In this document: in pieces, positions 1 through 10,444 of the stretch
Position numbering within the stretch: position 1 is the first letter of the stretch
How the letters are laid out: each line of letters starts with the position of its first letter
Assembly: GCA_943788005.1 (NCBI GenBank)
Contig: CALSOP010000003.1
Coordinates: 132,690 to 196,689, forward strand
Direction of reading: 5' to 3'
DNA length: 64,000 nucleotides
DNA from: an uncultured Gammaproteobacteria bacterium
GTDB lineage: Bacteria > Pseudomonadota > Gammaproteobacteria > Eutrophobiales > Eutrophobiaceae
The notes under the pieces: model-generated
Told to the model about the DNA's origin: nothing
Databases searched by the model: none
Seen by the model: the letters and a program-made list of their open reading frames with translations, nothing else
Made by a program: the position numbers and the translations under genes

Positions 1-701
1 CACTAAGCCATGCAAATTTCAAAGAAGGTGGACAGGCCTATCTACGTGGCGACTATGAAGCAGCAGCAAAAGAATTTTTTCCTCTAGCTGAACGTGGTGA
101 CCACCGTGCAATGTATGCACTAGGCTCTATGCATGCCTCAGGGCAAGGCGTAGAAAAAAACCTAAAAAAATCATTTGAGCTATTTTCCGAAGCTGCTAAA
201 AATGGGAGACCTGATGCAATGTACAAACTAGGCCTAATGTATGAGCAAGGCCAAGGAGTCTCACAAAATTTAAAAAAAGCTGCACGTTATTACCAAAAAT
301 CAGCAAAAAAAGGCTATCCACTAGGACAGTATCGATTTGGTTTGCTCTATATGAGTGGTGATGGTGTGAAAAAAAACTCGATAAATGCTTATGCATGGCT
401 TGTAATTGCCGGCCATTATTTTATTTATAATACCTTCAGCCCTAATGATGAAAACAATGCCCGCAATAAGGAAAGTCAATTATTACTATACAAGCAACAA
501 GAAAAAGACCGGATATTCGATGAGATAACAAGGCATCTACAAACAATTAAGACCAACATGAGTATTGAAGACATGGAAAAAACCAGAGAAAAAGTTATTA
601 GTTTGAGTAAATACAGGAAAAAATATCATCCAGATAAAATTAAAAATTTAAAGATAGAATCGACTATAGAAAGTCTGTTCTTACCAGACACCTTACATTA
701 G
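1..701 (+). CDS. Sel1-repeat protein, 5' end outside the window
   Basis: The ORF track starts at an internal Met (111), but the frame is open to the window edge and encodes repeat-like sequence (GGQAYLRGDYEAAAKEF, then PLAERGDHRAMYALGSM), so the gene begins upstream. At least three Sel1 repeats (about 36 residues each, pattern A-Y-LG-MY-G-GV--N---A--Y--AA--G) are visible, followed by a roughly 90-residue Lys/Glu-rich helical tail with no recognised domain. Sel1 repeats form alpha-solenoids that bind partner proteins. Whether it is exported cannot be judged without the N-terminus. It is one of four Sel1 loci in this window; the next gene has its own promoter. Confidence 0.85.
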   Translation, partial: LSHANFKEGGQAYLRGDYEAAAKEFFPLAERGDHRAMYALGSMHASGQGVEKNLKKSFELFSEAAKNGRPDAMYKLGLMYEQGQGVSQNLKKAARYYQKSAKKGYPLGQYRFGLLYMSGDGVKKNSINAYAWLVIAGHYFIYNTFSPNDENNARNKESQLLLYKQQEKDRIFDEITRHLQTIKTNMSIEDMEKTREKVISLSKYRKKYHPDKIKNLKIESTIESLFLPDTLH

Positions 702-799
702 TGGCTAGATTTTGAACCTTAAATATATTTGAGAACTAACATCACAATAAAATAGCTATTAAAATCAGCGTTGTCAGATGCATATTTCCCAAATCTGCG

Positions 800-827
800 T
801 TGACTGACCCCCTTCCTTGGGTATAAT
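800..827 (+). promoter_or_regulatory. sigma70-type promoter of the cold-shock gene
   Basis: TTGACT (800-805) and a perfect TATAAT (822-827) are separated by 16 bp. The predicted start near 834 gives an untranslated leader of about 137 nt before the csp ATG. That is typical of cspA-type genes, whose long leaders act as RNA thermosensors. Confidence 0.75.
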
Positions 828-919
828 CGAAATCGGCCAAGAAGTAATTTTTGTTAATGTTTACCGTAAAGACGTTATATTTTATCTCGTCATACATTTC
901 GGAAGCAGTAGCTGTCTCT

Positions 920-949
920 CGGCAAATCCGCCTTTGTGTGGCATTTTTT
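920..949 (+). promoter_or_regulatory. possible attenuator-like hairpin in the csp leader
   Basis: In the leader, a short GCC/GGC stem with a 7-nt loop (930-942), flanked by complementary AAAT/ATTT, is followed directly by six T (944-949), about 20 nt before the csp start. This resembles a weak intrinsic terminator or attenuator and could matter for cold-dependent read-through. The stem is short, so the call is tentative. Confidence 0.25.
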
Positions 950-970
950 AATTTTTAATAGGTAATAAAT

Positions 971-1180
971 ATGTCTGATTTAGTAACCGGTAAAGTAAAG
1001 TTTTTTAATGATTCAAAAGGATTTGGTTTTATTGAACAAGAACAAGGTCCTGATGTATTTGTACATTTCAGCGCAATTAGTGGTTCTGGTTTCAAAACAC
1101 TTGCTGAAGGCCAACAAGTACAGTTCACAGTTACTGCCGGTCAAAAAGGTCCTCAAGCCGAGAACGTTACACCCGTATAA
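971..1180 (+). CDS. cold-shock protein (CspA family)
   Basis: This is a 69-residue single cold-shock domain, the usual family length. It carries both nucleic-acid binding motifs: KGFGFIEQ (RNP1) at about residues 16-23 and DVFVHFSAI (RNP2) at about 28-36. Such proteins bind single-stranded RNA/DNA and melt mRNA structure, either as cold-induced chaperones or constitutively. The good promoter at 800-827 and the long leader suggest post-transcriptional control, as for cspA. Which E. coli paralogue it corresponds to cannot be decided from sequence. The ribosome site is weak (AGGT), which also fits leader-dependent translation. Confidence 0.95.
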   Translation: MSDLVTGKVKFFNDSKGFGFIEQEQGPDVFVHFSAISGSGFKTLAEGQQVQFTVTAGQKGPQAENVTPV

Positions 1181-1195
1181 AGCACATAAGAACCA

Positions 1196-1268
1196 GCTGT
1201 GATATCAGTTGATATCGCAGCAGTATTTTAAGGATTATTGCTTCATTTTCTCGCATTGCATATGCGAG
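1196..1268 (+). terminator. two hairpins downstream of csp, possible terminator region
   Basis: A stem of about 12 bp (GCTGTGATATCA paired with TGATATCGCAGC, one G-T pair) spans 1196-1221. A second perfect 7-bp stem, CTCGCAT/ATGCGAG with a 5-nt loop, lies at 1250-1268. Neither is followed by a clean T tract. They sit between csp and a convergent gene, so a termination or mRNA 3'-end role is plausible but not proven. Confidence 0.35.
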
Positions 1269-1304
1269 AGGATGAAATTTTGTCGCAAAAATAAGCTACA
1301 ACGC

Positions 1305-2672
1305 TTAGCTTCCGCCAGTTTTTTCCATATTCCTGGCAAGGCGAATAACCATAGTTGCAATAACAATCACACCTACTATCAATATTCCCCAAAGCGCAAT
1401 TCTTTGCCATGGTAATGTTTTTTGCATTACTAACGCTGAATCACCTTTCAGAATTATTTCCTTGCCAACCTTAGCTAGACCAACCATTTCATTGCCTACA
1501 TCTTGATTAAGAACATTCATTAATCTGGAAGCAACATGATTGTTTATATTCGTATTTGCATTACCGACTGCCAAAATATAAGGAGCATTGCCTCTTGCTA
1601 AAAAATATAGATAATTCGGCCGCCATGCATACTTTAAAACTGGCTCAACATTCCCTATACCATCAGTTGATTGAAATCTAATTTGCCAGTATCGATCCTT
1701 ATTGGAGCTGACAGTAACCGGCTTGCCAGTAAGCTCCAACTCTTCAAAATATAGCTTGTAAAAGACACCATTAAGACGTTTCACCCAAGGTAAATCATTA
1801 CCAGCACGTGATTCGATAATGACGTCTATCAATGTATTGTCTTCTGGCAACTCAATATCAATTTGTTCAATATTGAAAACCCCACCTGTGTCGAAAACGT
1901 AGGTAGCCTGATCAATCTTCTTATTGATCAATTTTGATGTCGACCAATATTGATTGTCTGGCAGATATTCATCTTTAAAATTAGCCTTCACTGATGTAAT
2001 AGCTAGCCTATCTACATCATTCAACCAGGTAAAACGAATATATTTGATATTTTTGTGAGGTAAATTGACACGTGTATTCTTTAAAGCATGTTGACCATAC
2101 TTAAGCTCAGTTAAAGTAGCGTAGTCGACAAGTGTTAGCCATTGATTCAAATCATTACTGTAATCAAGTCTAAATGCCTTTGCATAACCAGATTCAAGAC
2201 CACTAAGTTTAAAGTCAATTGAGTCAATTGACGTATTGATGTGACTTGCATCGATTAAATAATGTTTAACGGTGTCTTGATTTAACTCACTGTCTCCACC
2301 TTCGCTCTGAATACGAACAACCTTCCCTTCGCTTGTGACTGTAATATCCAAGGCACTGCTTGCCAGGTTTATCTTCTCGCTAGCTATAGGAAAAAAAGGC
2401 AGCTCGAGCGAGCCTATCTTTGTCCCTGTTTTCATTTTTGATTGTTGGATTACATGAGGAACAGGCTCATTATCTTGATTAAAGATCCTGATATCACTCA
2501 AGTCTTTTTTAGTCGCCGTTTTGTATACTGCTCCTGGCAACGCAATCTTGTAGATAGCAGATTGCTGTTCGATGTTTAGCTCAAATCCTCTTGCATATTC
2601 ATGCATTGATTCATTCTCAACAGCAAATACATTTACTGCACATATGAGTAGAATCAATAGTATATATTTCAT
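1305..2672 (-). CDS. DUF3999 family protein, exported and membrane anchored
   Basis: The 455-residue protein has an N-terminal signal peptide (MKYILLILLICAVNVFA), a long beta-rich extracytoplasmic region and one C-terminal transmembrane helix at about 425-445 (ALWGILIVGVIVIA), followed by a short basic tail. Sequence and context match the DUF3999 family, which is commonly encoded beside a DUF2339 membrane protein, as here. Its start overlaps the end of the DUF2339 gene by 4 nt, implying translational coupling and a shared complex. No catalytic motif is visible and the function is unknown. An envelope or polysaccharide role is only a guess from topology. Confidence 0.85.
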   Translation of the reverse strand: MKYILLILLICAVNVFAVENESMHEYARGFELNIEQQSAIYKIALPGAVYKTATKKDLSDIRIFNQDNEPVPHVIQQSKMKTGTKIGSLELPFFPIASEKINLASSALDITVTSEGKVVRIQSEGGDSELNQDTVKHYLIDASHINTSIDSIDFKLSGLESGYAKAFRLDYSNDLNQWLTLVDYATLTELKYGQHALKNTRVNLPHKNIKYIRFTWLNDVDRLAITSVKANFKDEYLPDNQYWSTSKLINKKIDQATYVFDTGGVFNIEQIDIELPEDNTLIDVIIESRAGNDLPWVKRLNGVFYKLYFEELELTGKPVTVSSNKDRYWQIRFQSTDGIGNVEPVLKYAWRPNYLYFLARGNAPYILAVGNANTNINNHVASRLMNVLNQDVGNEMVGLAKVGKEIILKGDSALVMQKTLPWQRIALWGILIVGVIVIATMVIRLARNMEKTGGS

Positions 2673-5398
2673 GTTACGGTCGCTTTCTTTTTCGGTGGTA
2701 TTGGCGAAAAATAACCAATTACTAGTACCAACACACCTACAGTCAAGAATGAAACAATGCGTGCAATACCACCACTATCTGCCAAATCAATTAAAAACAA
2801 TTTAATTACCACGATACTCAAGAGGCTAGCACCAACAAACCAAATTTTTCTGAATTGCCTCCTTGTTCCAAAGCACATAACAATAAAAGCTAGCAAGGTC
2901 CAAACGATGGAGATACTTGCCTGAAAAACCTCAGAACTAAACATGGTATATTCATCAAAACGTACACCAGCGTAAAAATGCACTGCATGAGCAACTACTG
3001 AAGTTATATATACAAAGGCAATCAGTGCTACCAGATTAAAGGCATATGATAAATTTAAACTATTTATCTTTGGTATCTCATCCTGTTTTATTAAAGATAA
3101 CCAGTTTAAAGTAATTATAATGCTGAACAATTGAACTAACTCCAAAGGGTTTACTATTGGCAAATACGGTAATGGCTTTGGATCAGCTGGGTTATGGCAA
3201 GCAAATATGATCCATACGCCTAGATAAATGATGATCGGTAATAATCCCTTGCCAACATAGCTCTGTGGAAAATCCATAACCGGCCATGACACACGGTCTC
3301 GCAAATACATCATCTTCATAACACCGAAGGCAGGGATTAGTCCCCAGATAATTTCTTCCCATAATCGATATCCAGGTAATAAATAATTGACGAAATCTGC
3401 AATAATCCAGGTACAAATGAATACATAAAGATACATTGAGAAGGAATGCCACAGTGCGAGTACTTTTTTATTCCACACCCATTCACTACGGTACAAAATG
3501 AGCATTTGAATAGTAAACGCAGCTATCCAACTAACAAAACCATAATGACTTAAAGGGTTTCTTGATGGTGCATCAACAAATTGAATTAAAGCACCAAAGT
3601 ACATTGCTGGCAGAAGTAAGATTGGTGGGAATTCTGCGGCTTTCCAGTCAACAACACGTGCTATGAGAGAAAGAGTAAGCATGCTTAATGTTATAAAAAA
3701 TAATGCCGCATTGATTTCATATCGTGATGACACATGATCATCGATCTCAATAAGACCTGAACAAAACCACCATGATAATACCCATATCAACAACATCCAG
3801 TGAACATGCTGTTCGACCTGCTTTAACTGTTCTTTGTGTTTAAAAAATAAGAAGGCACTAAATAAGCCGCCCAAACTTAATAAGAACGACCCCATATAAG
3901 TGCTATTTAGTATGGGCAATGAATCATACTCAGGGACATTTGACAGAAGAAAAATAAACCCACCACCGAACTGTAACAAAATGCCAAAGATTCGAGGCAA
4001 TAATCGTTGTTGTCGTATGCCGACCCAGCTAATACCAGCGCACTTCGAGTGCCCACGCAGCAGCGGTCCAATTACCATCCAGCGCAAAAGGAATTGCGAT
4101 ACTGCCAAAGATAACACCAAGCGCAAGAAATGATTCCGTTAATAAGCGCATGCCTTCAATTTGTTTATTCCATAACCACCTCGCCAGAATAATATAAAGT
4201 GCGCTTATACCTAGCGCAGAAAAAGCCTGACCAAACTCATCATTCTGGACTAATAAAGCTTGCAAAGTGAAGCCTACCAATGGCACACCAAAGACCAGTG
4301 AGCCATCGACCAGACCTTTTAAATGAGGTGGTTGTTTATGTGCAAATAGAATTGAAATCGCACATAAAACAGAAAGAAAAGAATTAGAAAAGGTTCTGTT
4401 GTATTAAAGTACTCTGGGCGATACGAATCGTGCCCCCATAATGATGCGATAACAAAGGTAAAGACAAAACCCAACCAATTCAGGATGCGCCAGGCTTTAA
4501 ACCAGGCGATTCCAAAAACACCGGCATTCAGAACTGCATAATATGAAAATAAAGCAACATGACTGCCACCACCACTGGAAGTTAATACAGGCGCAAGAAA
4601 ACCACCAATTGTTGCAAGACAGGCGAGTGATCGTGAATTTTGTAATACTGCTAACAAACAGGAAAATACAACCAAGGCAACCATAACAAAGAAAGTTAAC
4701 CCTAATGGTAAGACAGTATAAAGCTTAGCAGCAGAAAACACAGTTAAATAAAGCACGCCTACTGCGCCACCTTGTAAAACCAGTGCATATTGGACTTTGG
4801 TGTGGCGTAATCGCCAACCAAAAATCAGCATTCCTATCGCAGCAGTTGCAACAGCAACAAGTCTCAGTTCAATCGGGAATGCATTACGTTGAGCTGCATA
4901 CTTAAGTAAAAATGCAACACCGAAAAATAAAATAATAACGCCAACTTTAACGACAACATTACCAGTAGTAAAAAATTGTCGAATATTAGAAATTATCTTA
5001 TCAAATAGATTTTGAGTGCCATCTTCATCTGCATGCGTAGTTTCCCATGATGTCGATTCAGGTGTTATTTCTGGCTCGGGTTCTTCTTCTGTAACTTTAT
5101 AAGTTGCATTGATTTGAGTGACTTCTTCAGGATCGACAGCCTCTTCTGCGATTGAAATCTCCTCAATGTCGACATTGTCTACTTGAATTCCATCTGTGGT
5201 TGTCTCATCTGCCATGACATTACTGTCGATCAGATTAGACTGAATCAGAGACACTTTCTCTTCAATAGTGCGAAGAACTTTTTTTAGTTCTATTACATAC
5301 CCAAATAGAAACCCAATCGCTGCTCCGAAAAAGAACCCGGAAAACGAATCGATAAGCGCTCCAATATACCCACCAATAATGCCGAAAATAAATTTCAT
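2669..5398 (-). pseudogene. DUF2339 polytopic membrane protein gene, broken by two compensating frameshifts
   Basis: Three overlapping ORFs (4319-5398, 4029-4286, 2669-4126) are pieces of one DUF2339 gene. The N-terminal piece has a TM hairpin, coiled-coil, acidic linker and helices up to FLILFFLFYV. One nucleotide then appears missing near 4362 (frame resumes as AISILFAHKQPPHLKG), and one appears extra near 4040-4043 (after AAWALE the frame resumes as AGISWVGIRQQR). The outer frames agree again: the whole span is 2730 bp, exactly 910 codons, close to the usual family length. Either the assembly holds two indels or the gene is inactivated. The reading frame is otherwise intact and has no other stops, which favours sequencing error or very recent damage. 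Confidence 0.8.
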
Positions 5399-5556
5399 AA
5401 TTGATATTCAACCACAATATTGAATTAATTCGATAATACCTCATGAAAGGTAGTAAATGATAATTCTAGCGGTATAAAAATACGCTGCTTTGCAATAAAT
5501 ATAGTTATAATGCAGACAATTGAAATATTAAAGAATATACATACAAGGAGTATTAA

Positions 5557-6549
5557 TTGGTGGAATTTCTAATTGAATATGGCATGTTTCTGGCCAAATT
5601 CCTTACGGTAGCATTGATCTTGCTTTTTGCTCTAGGTGCAATAATTTTCATTATTTTACGCGCCAAAGGCGATAACGAGCATCTTAATATCAAAAATATC
5701 AATGAAAAATATGAATCCATGAGCTTTATGCTCAATTCGCAGGTACTAGGTAAAAAGGAATTTAAAAAATATCTGAAAAAACAAAAACAAGATCATAAAG
5801 AAAAAGATAAAGCAGTCTCTGATGAAAGAAAGAAGGTTTATGTACTGGATTTCAAAGGCGATATCAAAGCTAGTACGGTCTCATCTCTAAGAGAAGAAAT
5901 AACGGCTTTATTAACCATTGCTGATAAAAAAGATGAAATCGTTGTTGTCCTCGAAAGTGGTGGTGGAACAGTTCATGGTTATGGCTTAGGTGCATCACAG
6001 CTGAAGCGTATCCGTGATAAAGAGATCATGCTTACAGTTGCCGTTGATAAAGTTGCCGCTAGTGGTGGCTATATGATGGCATGTGTTGCCGATAAAATTA
6101 TTGCTGCGCCTTTTGCAATTATTGGCTCAATCGGTGTCCTGGCCCAGATTCCAAACTTTCACAAACTATTAAAAAAAATGGATATTGATTTTGAACAAAT
6201 AACTGCAGGGGACTATAAAAGAACTTTGACAATGTTTGGTGAAAACACAGATGCAGACAGAGAAAAATTTAAAGAAGAACTGGAAGACACACATCATCTA
6301 TTCAAGGATTTCGTCAAGGACAATAGAGATCAAGTAGATATTCACAAAATTGCAACTGGAGAACATTGGTACGGGAAGAGAGCGCTTGAACTCAATCTAG
6401 TCGACGTATTAATAACCAGCGATGATTATCTATCTAGTGCTGCAAGTGACGCTGACATATTTGAAATCAAGTATGAACGTAAAAAACCAGTTACAGAAAA
6501 ACTAATCTCATTTGGCGCGAATATTCTAGATGCAATTGATGGCCGTTAA
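5557..6549 (+). CDS. sohB: SohB, inner-membrane S49 serine peptidase
   Basis: The 330-residue protein begins with a membrane anchor (about 12-34), then a Lys-rich linker, then an S49 (ClpP/crotonase-fold) domain. The catalytic Ser is in AASGGYMMACVADK (about residue 170) and the Lys in GDYKRTLTMFGEN (about 222), giving the Ser-Lys dyad of SppA/SohB enzymes. The length fits SohB rather than the double-length SppA. The start is TTG (5557) or GTG (5560); AAGGAG at 5545-5550 suits both (6 or 9 nt spacing). It probably acts in inner-membrane protein turnover. The convergent avtA ends 13 bp away. Confidence 0.93.
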   Translation: MVEFLIEYGMFLAKFLTVALILLFALGAIIFIILRAKGDNEHLNIKNINEKYESMSFMLNSQVLGKKEFKKYLKKQKQDHKEKDKAVSDERKKVYVLDFKGDIKASTVSSLREEITALLTIADKKDEIVVVLESGGGTVHGYGLGASQLKRIRDKEIMLTVAVDKVAASGGYMMACVADKIIAAPFAIIGSIGVLAQIPNFHKLLKKMDIDFEQITAGDYKRTLTMFGENTDADREKFKEELEDTHHLFKDFVKDNRDQVDIHKIATGEHWYGKRALELNLVDVLITSDDYLSSAASDADIFEIKYERKKPVTEKLISFGANILDAIDGR

Positions 6550-6562
6550 ACAACGTTCTATT

Positions 6563-7810
6563 CTAAAGTATACTTTTTAGCTCTTTTGCTATTATTTTAA
6601 TCCCTTGTTCAACAACGCTTTCTTCCATTGAATAAGTAATACGAATGCATTGATGCTTGTGTTCCCAATCTTCTTCTAATCCAGGAAAGAAATGCGAACC
6701 GGAAATAACGATGACACCTTTTTCTTTCAAGCGCTCATATAATTTATCAGAACTTATTGGCAACCCTGGCAACCAAAGCCATAAAAATATGGCTCCTTCT
6801 GGTTTATGAATATAATAATCCAGCCCATCAAATTCTCTGTGCATAATCTCAACAGCGTGCGCAACTTTGGCTTGGTAATAAGGCTTTATTTGAAGTTGTG
6901 ACAATCGCAGTATCTCACCGCTACTAACCAGATCCTTTGTTATCATTGCACCAAAATTAGCCGTGGCCAGATTGATCACTGCATTCATATTTCTAATCAA
7001 ATTTATAACCGCTTCATCCGCGATAACTATGCCAATTCTAGTGCCAGGCAAGCCCACTTTGGATAGGCTCATGCAATAAATAACATTTTCATTCCATATG
7101 GGATTAGTTTCGGTAAAAATTATATTTGGAAAAGGTTCACCATAAGCATTATCTATGATTAATGGAATATTATGCGTCTCAGCCATTGACAAAAGTCTGG
7201 ATACTTCACTATCTGACAAGACATTTCCAGTCGGATTGGTTGGTCGTGATACACACATTGCTGCGGTATTATCACGTATGACCATGTCATCAAAATTAAC
7301 ATGGTATTTAAAAAAATGATTGTTCTGCTTCTCGATCAATGGTCTATAGGAATAGAACATATTATCGCTTAAGCCAACATCAGAATAACCTATATATTCT
7401 GGCGTCATAGGTAGTAGAATTTGTTTATGAATACCCGCTTGATCTTCACCACCCAGCATATTAAACAAAAAGAAAAATGCTGACTGACTGCCAATCGTTA
7501 ACGCAATATTTTCAGCTTTAATACCCCATTGATATTGCTTATTCATCAATTCAGCTATGGCATTAATGAATTGTTGATTGCCCTGTGGTAATTCGTAATT
7601 ACCCACAGCATGCGAAAACAAGGCTGGATTATCTATTAATCTATGCAGTGAATCTCTAAAATATTGTTGCACTCCTGGGATGTGACTTGGGTTACCTCCC
7701 CCCAACATCAATGCTTCACTATTGCCAGACATAGCGTTACCCAGATCATCCATAAGCTGAACAATGCCGGATTGACTATCAAAACGCGATGCAAACTTTG
7801 AGAAGTTCAT
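6563..7810 (-). CDS. avtA: valine-pyruvate aminotransferase AvtA
   Basis: A 415-residue class I/II PLP-dependent aminotransferase. The N-terminus (MNFSKFASRFDSQSGIVQLMDDLG, LGGGNPSHIPGV) is characteristic of AvtA, and length agrees with the E. coli enzyme. PLP-site features include SRPTNPTGNVLS, DNAYGEPFP and the lysine in SLSKVGLPGTRIG. It interconverts valine and pyruvate with 2-oxoisovalerate and alanine in the cytoplasm. The glycerate kinase gene lies 44 bp upstream on the same strand, so the two may share a transcript. Confidence 0.93.
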   Translation of the reverse strand: MNFSKFASRFDSQSGIVQLMDDLGNAMSGNSEALMLGGGNPSHIPGVQQYFRDSLHRLIDNPALFSHAVGNYELPQGNQQFINAIAELMNKQYQWGIKAENIALTIGSQSAFFFLFNMLGGEDQAGIHKQILLPMTPEYIGYSDVGLSDNMFYSYRPLIEKQNNHFFKYHVNFDDMVIRDNTAAMCVSRPTNPTGNVLSDSEVSRLLSMAETHNIPLIIDNAYGEPFPNIIFTETNPIWNENVIYCMSLSKVGLPGTRIGIVIADEAVINLIRNMNAVINLATANFGAMITKDLVSSGEILRLSQLQIKPYYQAKVAHAVEIMHREFDGLDYYIHKPEGAIFLWLWLPGLPISSDKLYERLKEKGVIVISGSHFFPGLEEDWEHKHQCIRITYSMEESVVEQGIKIIAKELKSIL

Positions 7811-7854
7811 TTATTTATCTTAATCAGAATTAACTAAGTTGATACGAAACGATA

Positions 7855-9027
7855 TTATTTGCGTCGCTTAGATTTTTTCGCTGCGACTTTCTTACCTATT
7901 AGAACAAGACGAAGAACACGTTCCGCAGCATTGGCGATGTATGTTTTTGAGTTCGCCATTACCTCAGCTAATGGCATTTCTCGTGCATAGGTACTTTCTA
8001 AACCATCGATTCCATGCGCAAATATAGCATTAGCATCATCAGTAATACTTCCACCGATAGCAATTGTAGGAACAGCGTACTTTCGTGCAGCTTTAGCAAC
8101 ACCTGATGGCGTCTTACCAAATGCTGTTTGAAAGTCGACACGACCCTCCCCTGTAATAACCAGATCAGCACCTTTCATATGCTGAGCAATGTTAGTAGCT
8201 TCCAGAACTATATCGATTCCACTTTTCATTCGTGCTTTAGTAAATGCGACCAATCCAGCACCTAAGCCACCAGCCGCACCCGCACCTTTTAAATTAACAA
8301 CATCACTTTTCAAGTCTGTTTTAATTATCTTGCCTAAATGCCTTAGGTTGGCATCCAGTATTTTAACCATTGCAGGCGTAGCGCCTTTTTGTGGGCCAAA
8401 TACATTAGATGCTCCGGTTTTACCACAGAGAGGATTATTAACATCACTTGCTACAATGATTTTTATTCTCTTGACTGTTGGATTGAGGCCTTTGACATCA
8501 ATACTGGCAATTTTGTCAAGCATTCCCCCGGCACCATGCTCAGTAATTTCTTTATCGCTTTTATCAATGAAACGAACGCCCAATGCTTGCGCCATGCCAA
8601 CACCACCATCATTCGTGGCTGAGCCCCCTATTCCGATAATTATTTTCGTCGCACCTCGCTTGGCAGCATCTAAAATAAGTTCGCCGGTACCAAATGTTGT
8701 TGTCTTGAGTGGGTTCATTTGTTTTCCACTAACAAGTGGTAACCCTGAAGCTTCAGCCATTTCAATAACGGCCGTTTCACCATCGGCTAACATGCCATAT
8801 CGTGCAGAAACAGAGTTGCCTGCTGGACCGATGACACGTTTACGAATAAATTTTCCACCAGTCGCGTCAACTAATGATTGCACTGTTCCTTCTCCACCAT
8901 CTGCCATTGGGACTTTGATACAGTTTGCTTTTGGCAAGACTCTTTTAATCCCTTTTTCCAGTGCGGCAGCAACTTGTAGCGAGGTTAAATTCCCCTTAAA
9001 GGAATCTGGTGCAAGAATAATTTTCAT
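7855..9027 (-). CDS. glxK: glycerate kinase (GlxK/GarK family)
   Basis: This is a glycerate kinase of the GlxK type (about 390 aa): APDSFKGNLTS at the N-terminus, PMADGGEGTVQSL, ASGLPLV, GIGGSATNDGG, and a C-terminal VITGEGRVDFQT block. It phosphorylates D-glycerate (2-phosphoglycerate is the usual product), linking glyoxylate/serine metabolism to glycolysis. The ORF track starts at 9051, but ATG at 9027 begins the conserved MKIILAPDSFKG and is preceded by a G-rich GGGGGGA site. The extra eight residues (MLPWGDAF) look non-coding. A basic KKSKRRK tail ends the protein. Confidence 0.92.
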   Translation of the reverse strand: MKIILAPDSFKGNLTSLQVAAALEKGIKRVLPKANCIKVPMADGGEGTVQSLVDATGGKFIRKRVIGPAGNSVSARYGMLADGETAVIEMAEASGLPLVSGKQMNPLKTTTFGTGELILDAAKRGATKIIIGIGGSATNDGGVGMAQALGVRFIDKSDKEITEHGAGGMLDKIASIDVKGLNPTVKRIKIIVASDVNNPLCGKTGASNVFGPQKGATPAMVKILDANLRHLGKIIKTDLKSDVVNLKGAGAAGGLGAGLVAFTKARMKSGIDIVLEATNIAQHMKGADLVITGEGRVDFQTAFGKTPSGVAKAARKYAVPTIAIGGSITDDANAIFAHGIDGLESTYAREMPLAEVMANSKTYIANAAERVLRLVLIGKKVAAKKSKRRK

Positions 9028-9180
9028 AAAAGCGTCCCCCCACGGCAGCAATATAAAAAGTAATTGATTGATATAATAAAGAACATTGTAATTATTGTGC
9101 GTGTTTACGAGGTGTTTTGACCTAACTTAACGCTCTAAGCTGGATAGTTTAAGGTATTTACGTGATATTAAAAAATATTT

Positions 9181-10185
9181 TCATCGTTCATTCCCAGCCA
9201 ACTCTTCGAGAACAGCTATCAAACCAGTCGTCACTCGAGTCATAGCGCCATAATCGAGTCTATCAGGCGCATCTTTGGCGTTATGATATGCATTATATCT
9301 ATACGCTGCCGTATCAGTGACCATAAAGGCAGGATAGTTATAGCGCCAAAATGCAGCTTGATCCGATCTTCTCACATCGGGGATTAAGGCTACGGGAGCC
9401 GTGAGCCCTTCTGATGGAAATGACATTGATTTACGAAATATTCCTATGCTCTTTTTCAGCAAATGACGTGATGAAAAGTCACTAACAAAAGCTATAAAAT
9501 TTGCCTTGTTTGGGTAAAACCAACTTAGTGGGGATGGATAAGTTTGACTATCAACCTCGTCTGAAAAATAACCTAGCATTTCCAAAGATAACATCGCAAT
9601 TATCTTATCCTCTCGTTCATATGATCGCTTGGCGTGGAATAAGCTACCCATATTATCTGTAAGAAAATGAGGATATTCTTCATTGGCAAAGGCAACGAAA
9701 CGAATTGTGCGCGCTAGTTGTTTCGTCTTTAATTGCCGTGCTATCTCAAGCATTACAGCAACACCCGAGGCATTATCATCAGCGCCCGAAGATAACCAGA
9801 CAGTATCGTAATGTGCGCCAACTATGATTAGTTCCTCAGGATGAGTTATTCCATAATGTTCAGCAATAATATTTCTGTATTGTAATTTATCACCTAATTC
9901 TTCTTCGTAAGGCACCAGCCCTGATTCTTGAAGCGTTTCTGCAATGAAATCTGCTGCGTTATTATAGGCAATGGGATTACTATCATTACGCTCACCAATT
10001 TCACCAGCCAGTTTCATTACATGTTGCTCTAATCTGTAAGACAATTCCCTTTGCTCATTCGTTAATGGCGATAAACCCGTTGATATTGATTCTCTAGGCA
10101 TATTTACACAGAAATAGACCAATACTATTGGACTTAGTAAGATACATAAGAAAACCGACTGTACTGTTCTAGATGATTTTTTCAC
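9181..10185 (-). CDS. M28-family zinc metallopeptidase, membrane anchored or secreted
   Basis: The 334-residue protein has an N-terminal hydrophobic segment (about 10-28) serving as signal or anchor, then a peptidase M28 domain. The bimetal site is readable: His and Asp in GAHYDTV, Asp in GADDNASGVAV, the general-base pair in FANEEYPHF, a Glu/Asp position in MLSLEMLGY, and His in YNAYHNAKD. Family members are aminopeptidases or glutaminyl-cyclase-like enzymes. The substrate is unknown; the catalytic side should be periplasmic. Intergenic spaces of about 130 bp downstream and 260 bp upstream suggest a stand-alone gene. Confidence 0.88.
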   Translation of the reverse strand: MKKSSRTVQSVFLCILLSPIVLVYFCVNMPRESISTGLSPLTNEQRELSYRLEQHVMKLAGEIGERNDSNPIAYNNAADFIAETLQESGLVPYEEELGDKLQYRNIIAEHYGITHPEELIIVGAHYDTVWLSSGADDNASGVAVMLEIARQLKTKQLARTIRFVAFANEEYPHFLTDNMGSLFHAKRSYEREDKIIAMLSLEMLGYFSDEVDSQTYPSPLSWFYPNKANFIAFVSDFSSRHLLKKSIGIFRKSMSFPSEGLTAPVALIPDVRRSDQAAFWRYNYPAFMVTDTAAYRYNAYHNAKDAPDRLDYGAMTRVTTGLIAVLEELAGNER

Positions 10186-10444
10186 TTTATTAAGAATCTT
10201 ATTAATCGTTATTATTTACATACACTATAGCTTAGAGCGTACATGATGCTCTCAATCCTAATAATTGTTGCTAGAGGTCTGAAAACCCTTATATTTTAAT
10301 CATCTAGCAGAACATAGCCATATTGATTCGTAGCTATTACACTATGCCTCCGTGAACTTCACCTGAGTGAAGTCATCTACATATATAGAATAAGATAAAC
10401 AATAAAATAATTCGAAATAAATAGTCCAACGGAGATCAATCATA

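Noticed and set aside
4030-4370. Programmed frameshifting as explanation for the DUF2339 ORF split
   Set aside because: No slippery heptamer or pseudoknot seen, and two opposite shifts would be needed; indel error or decay is simpler.
8189-9067. 292-residue plus-strand ORF
   Set aside because: It is antisense to the well-supported glycerate kinase gene and is low-complexity Pro/Ala/Ser with no motif.
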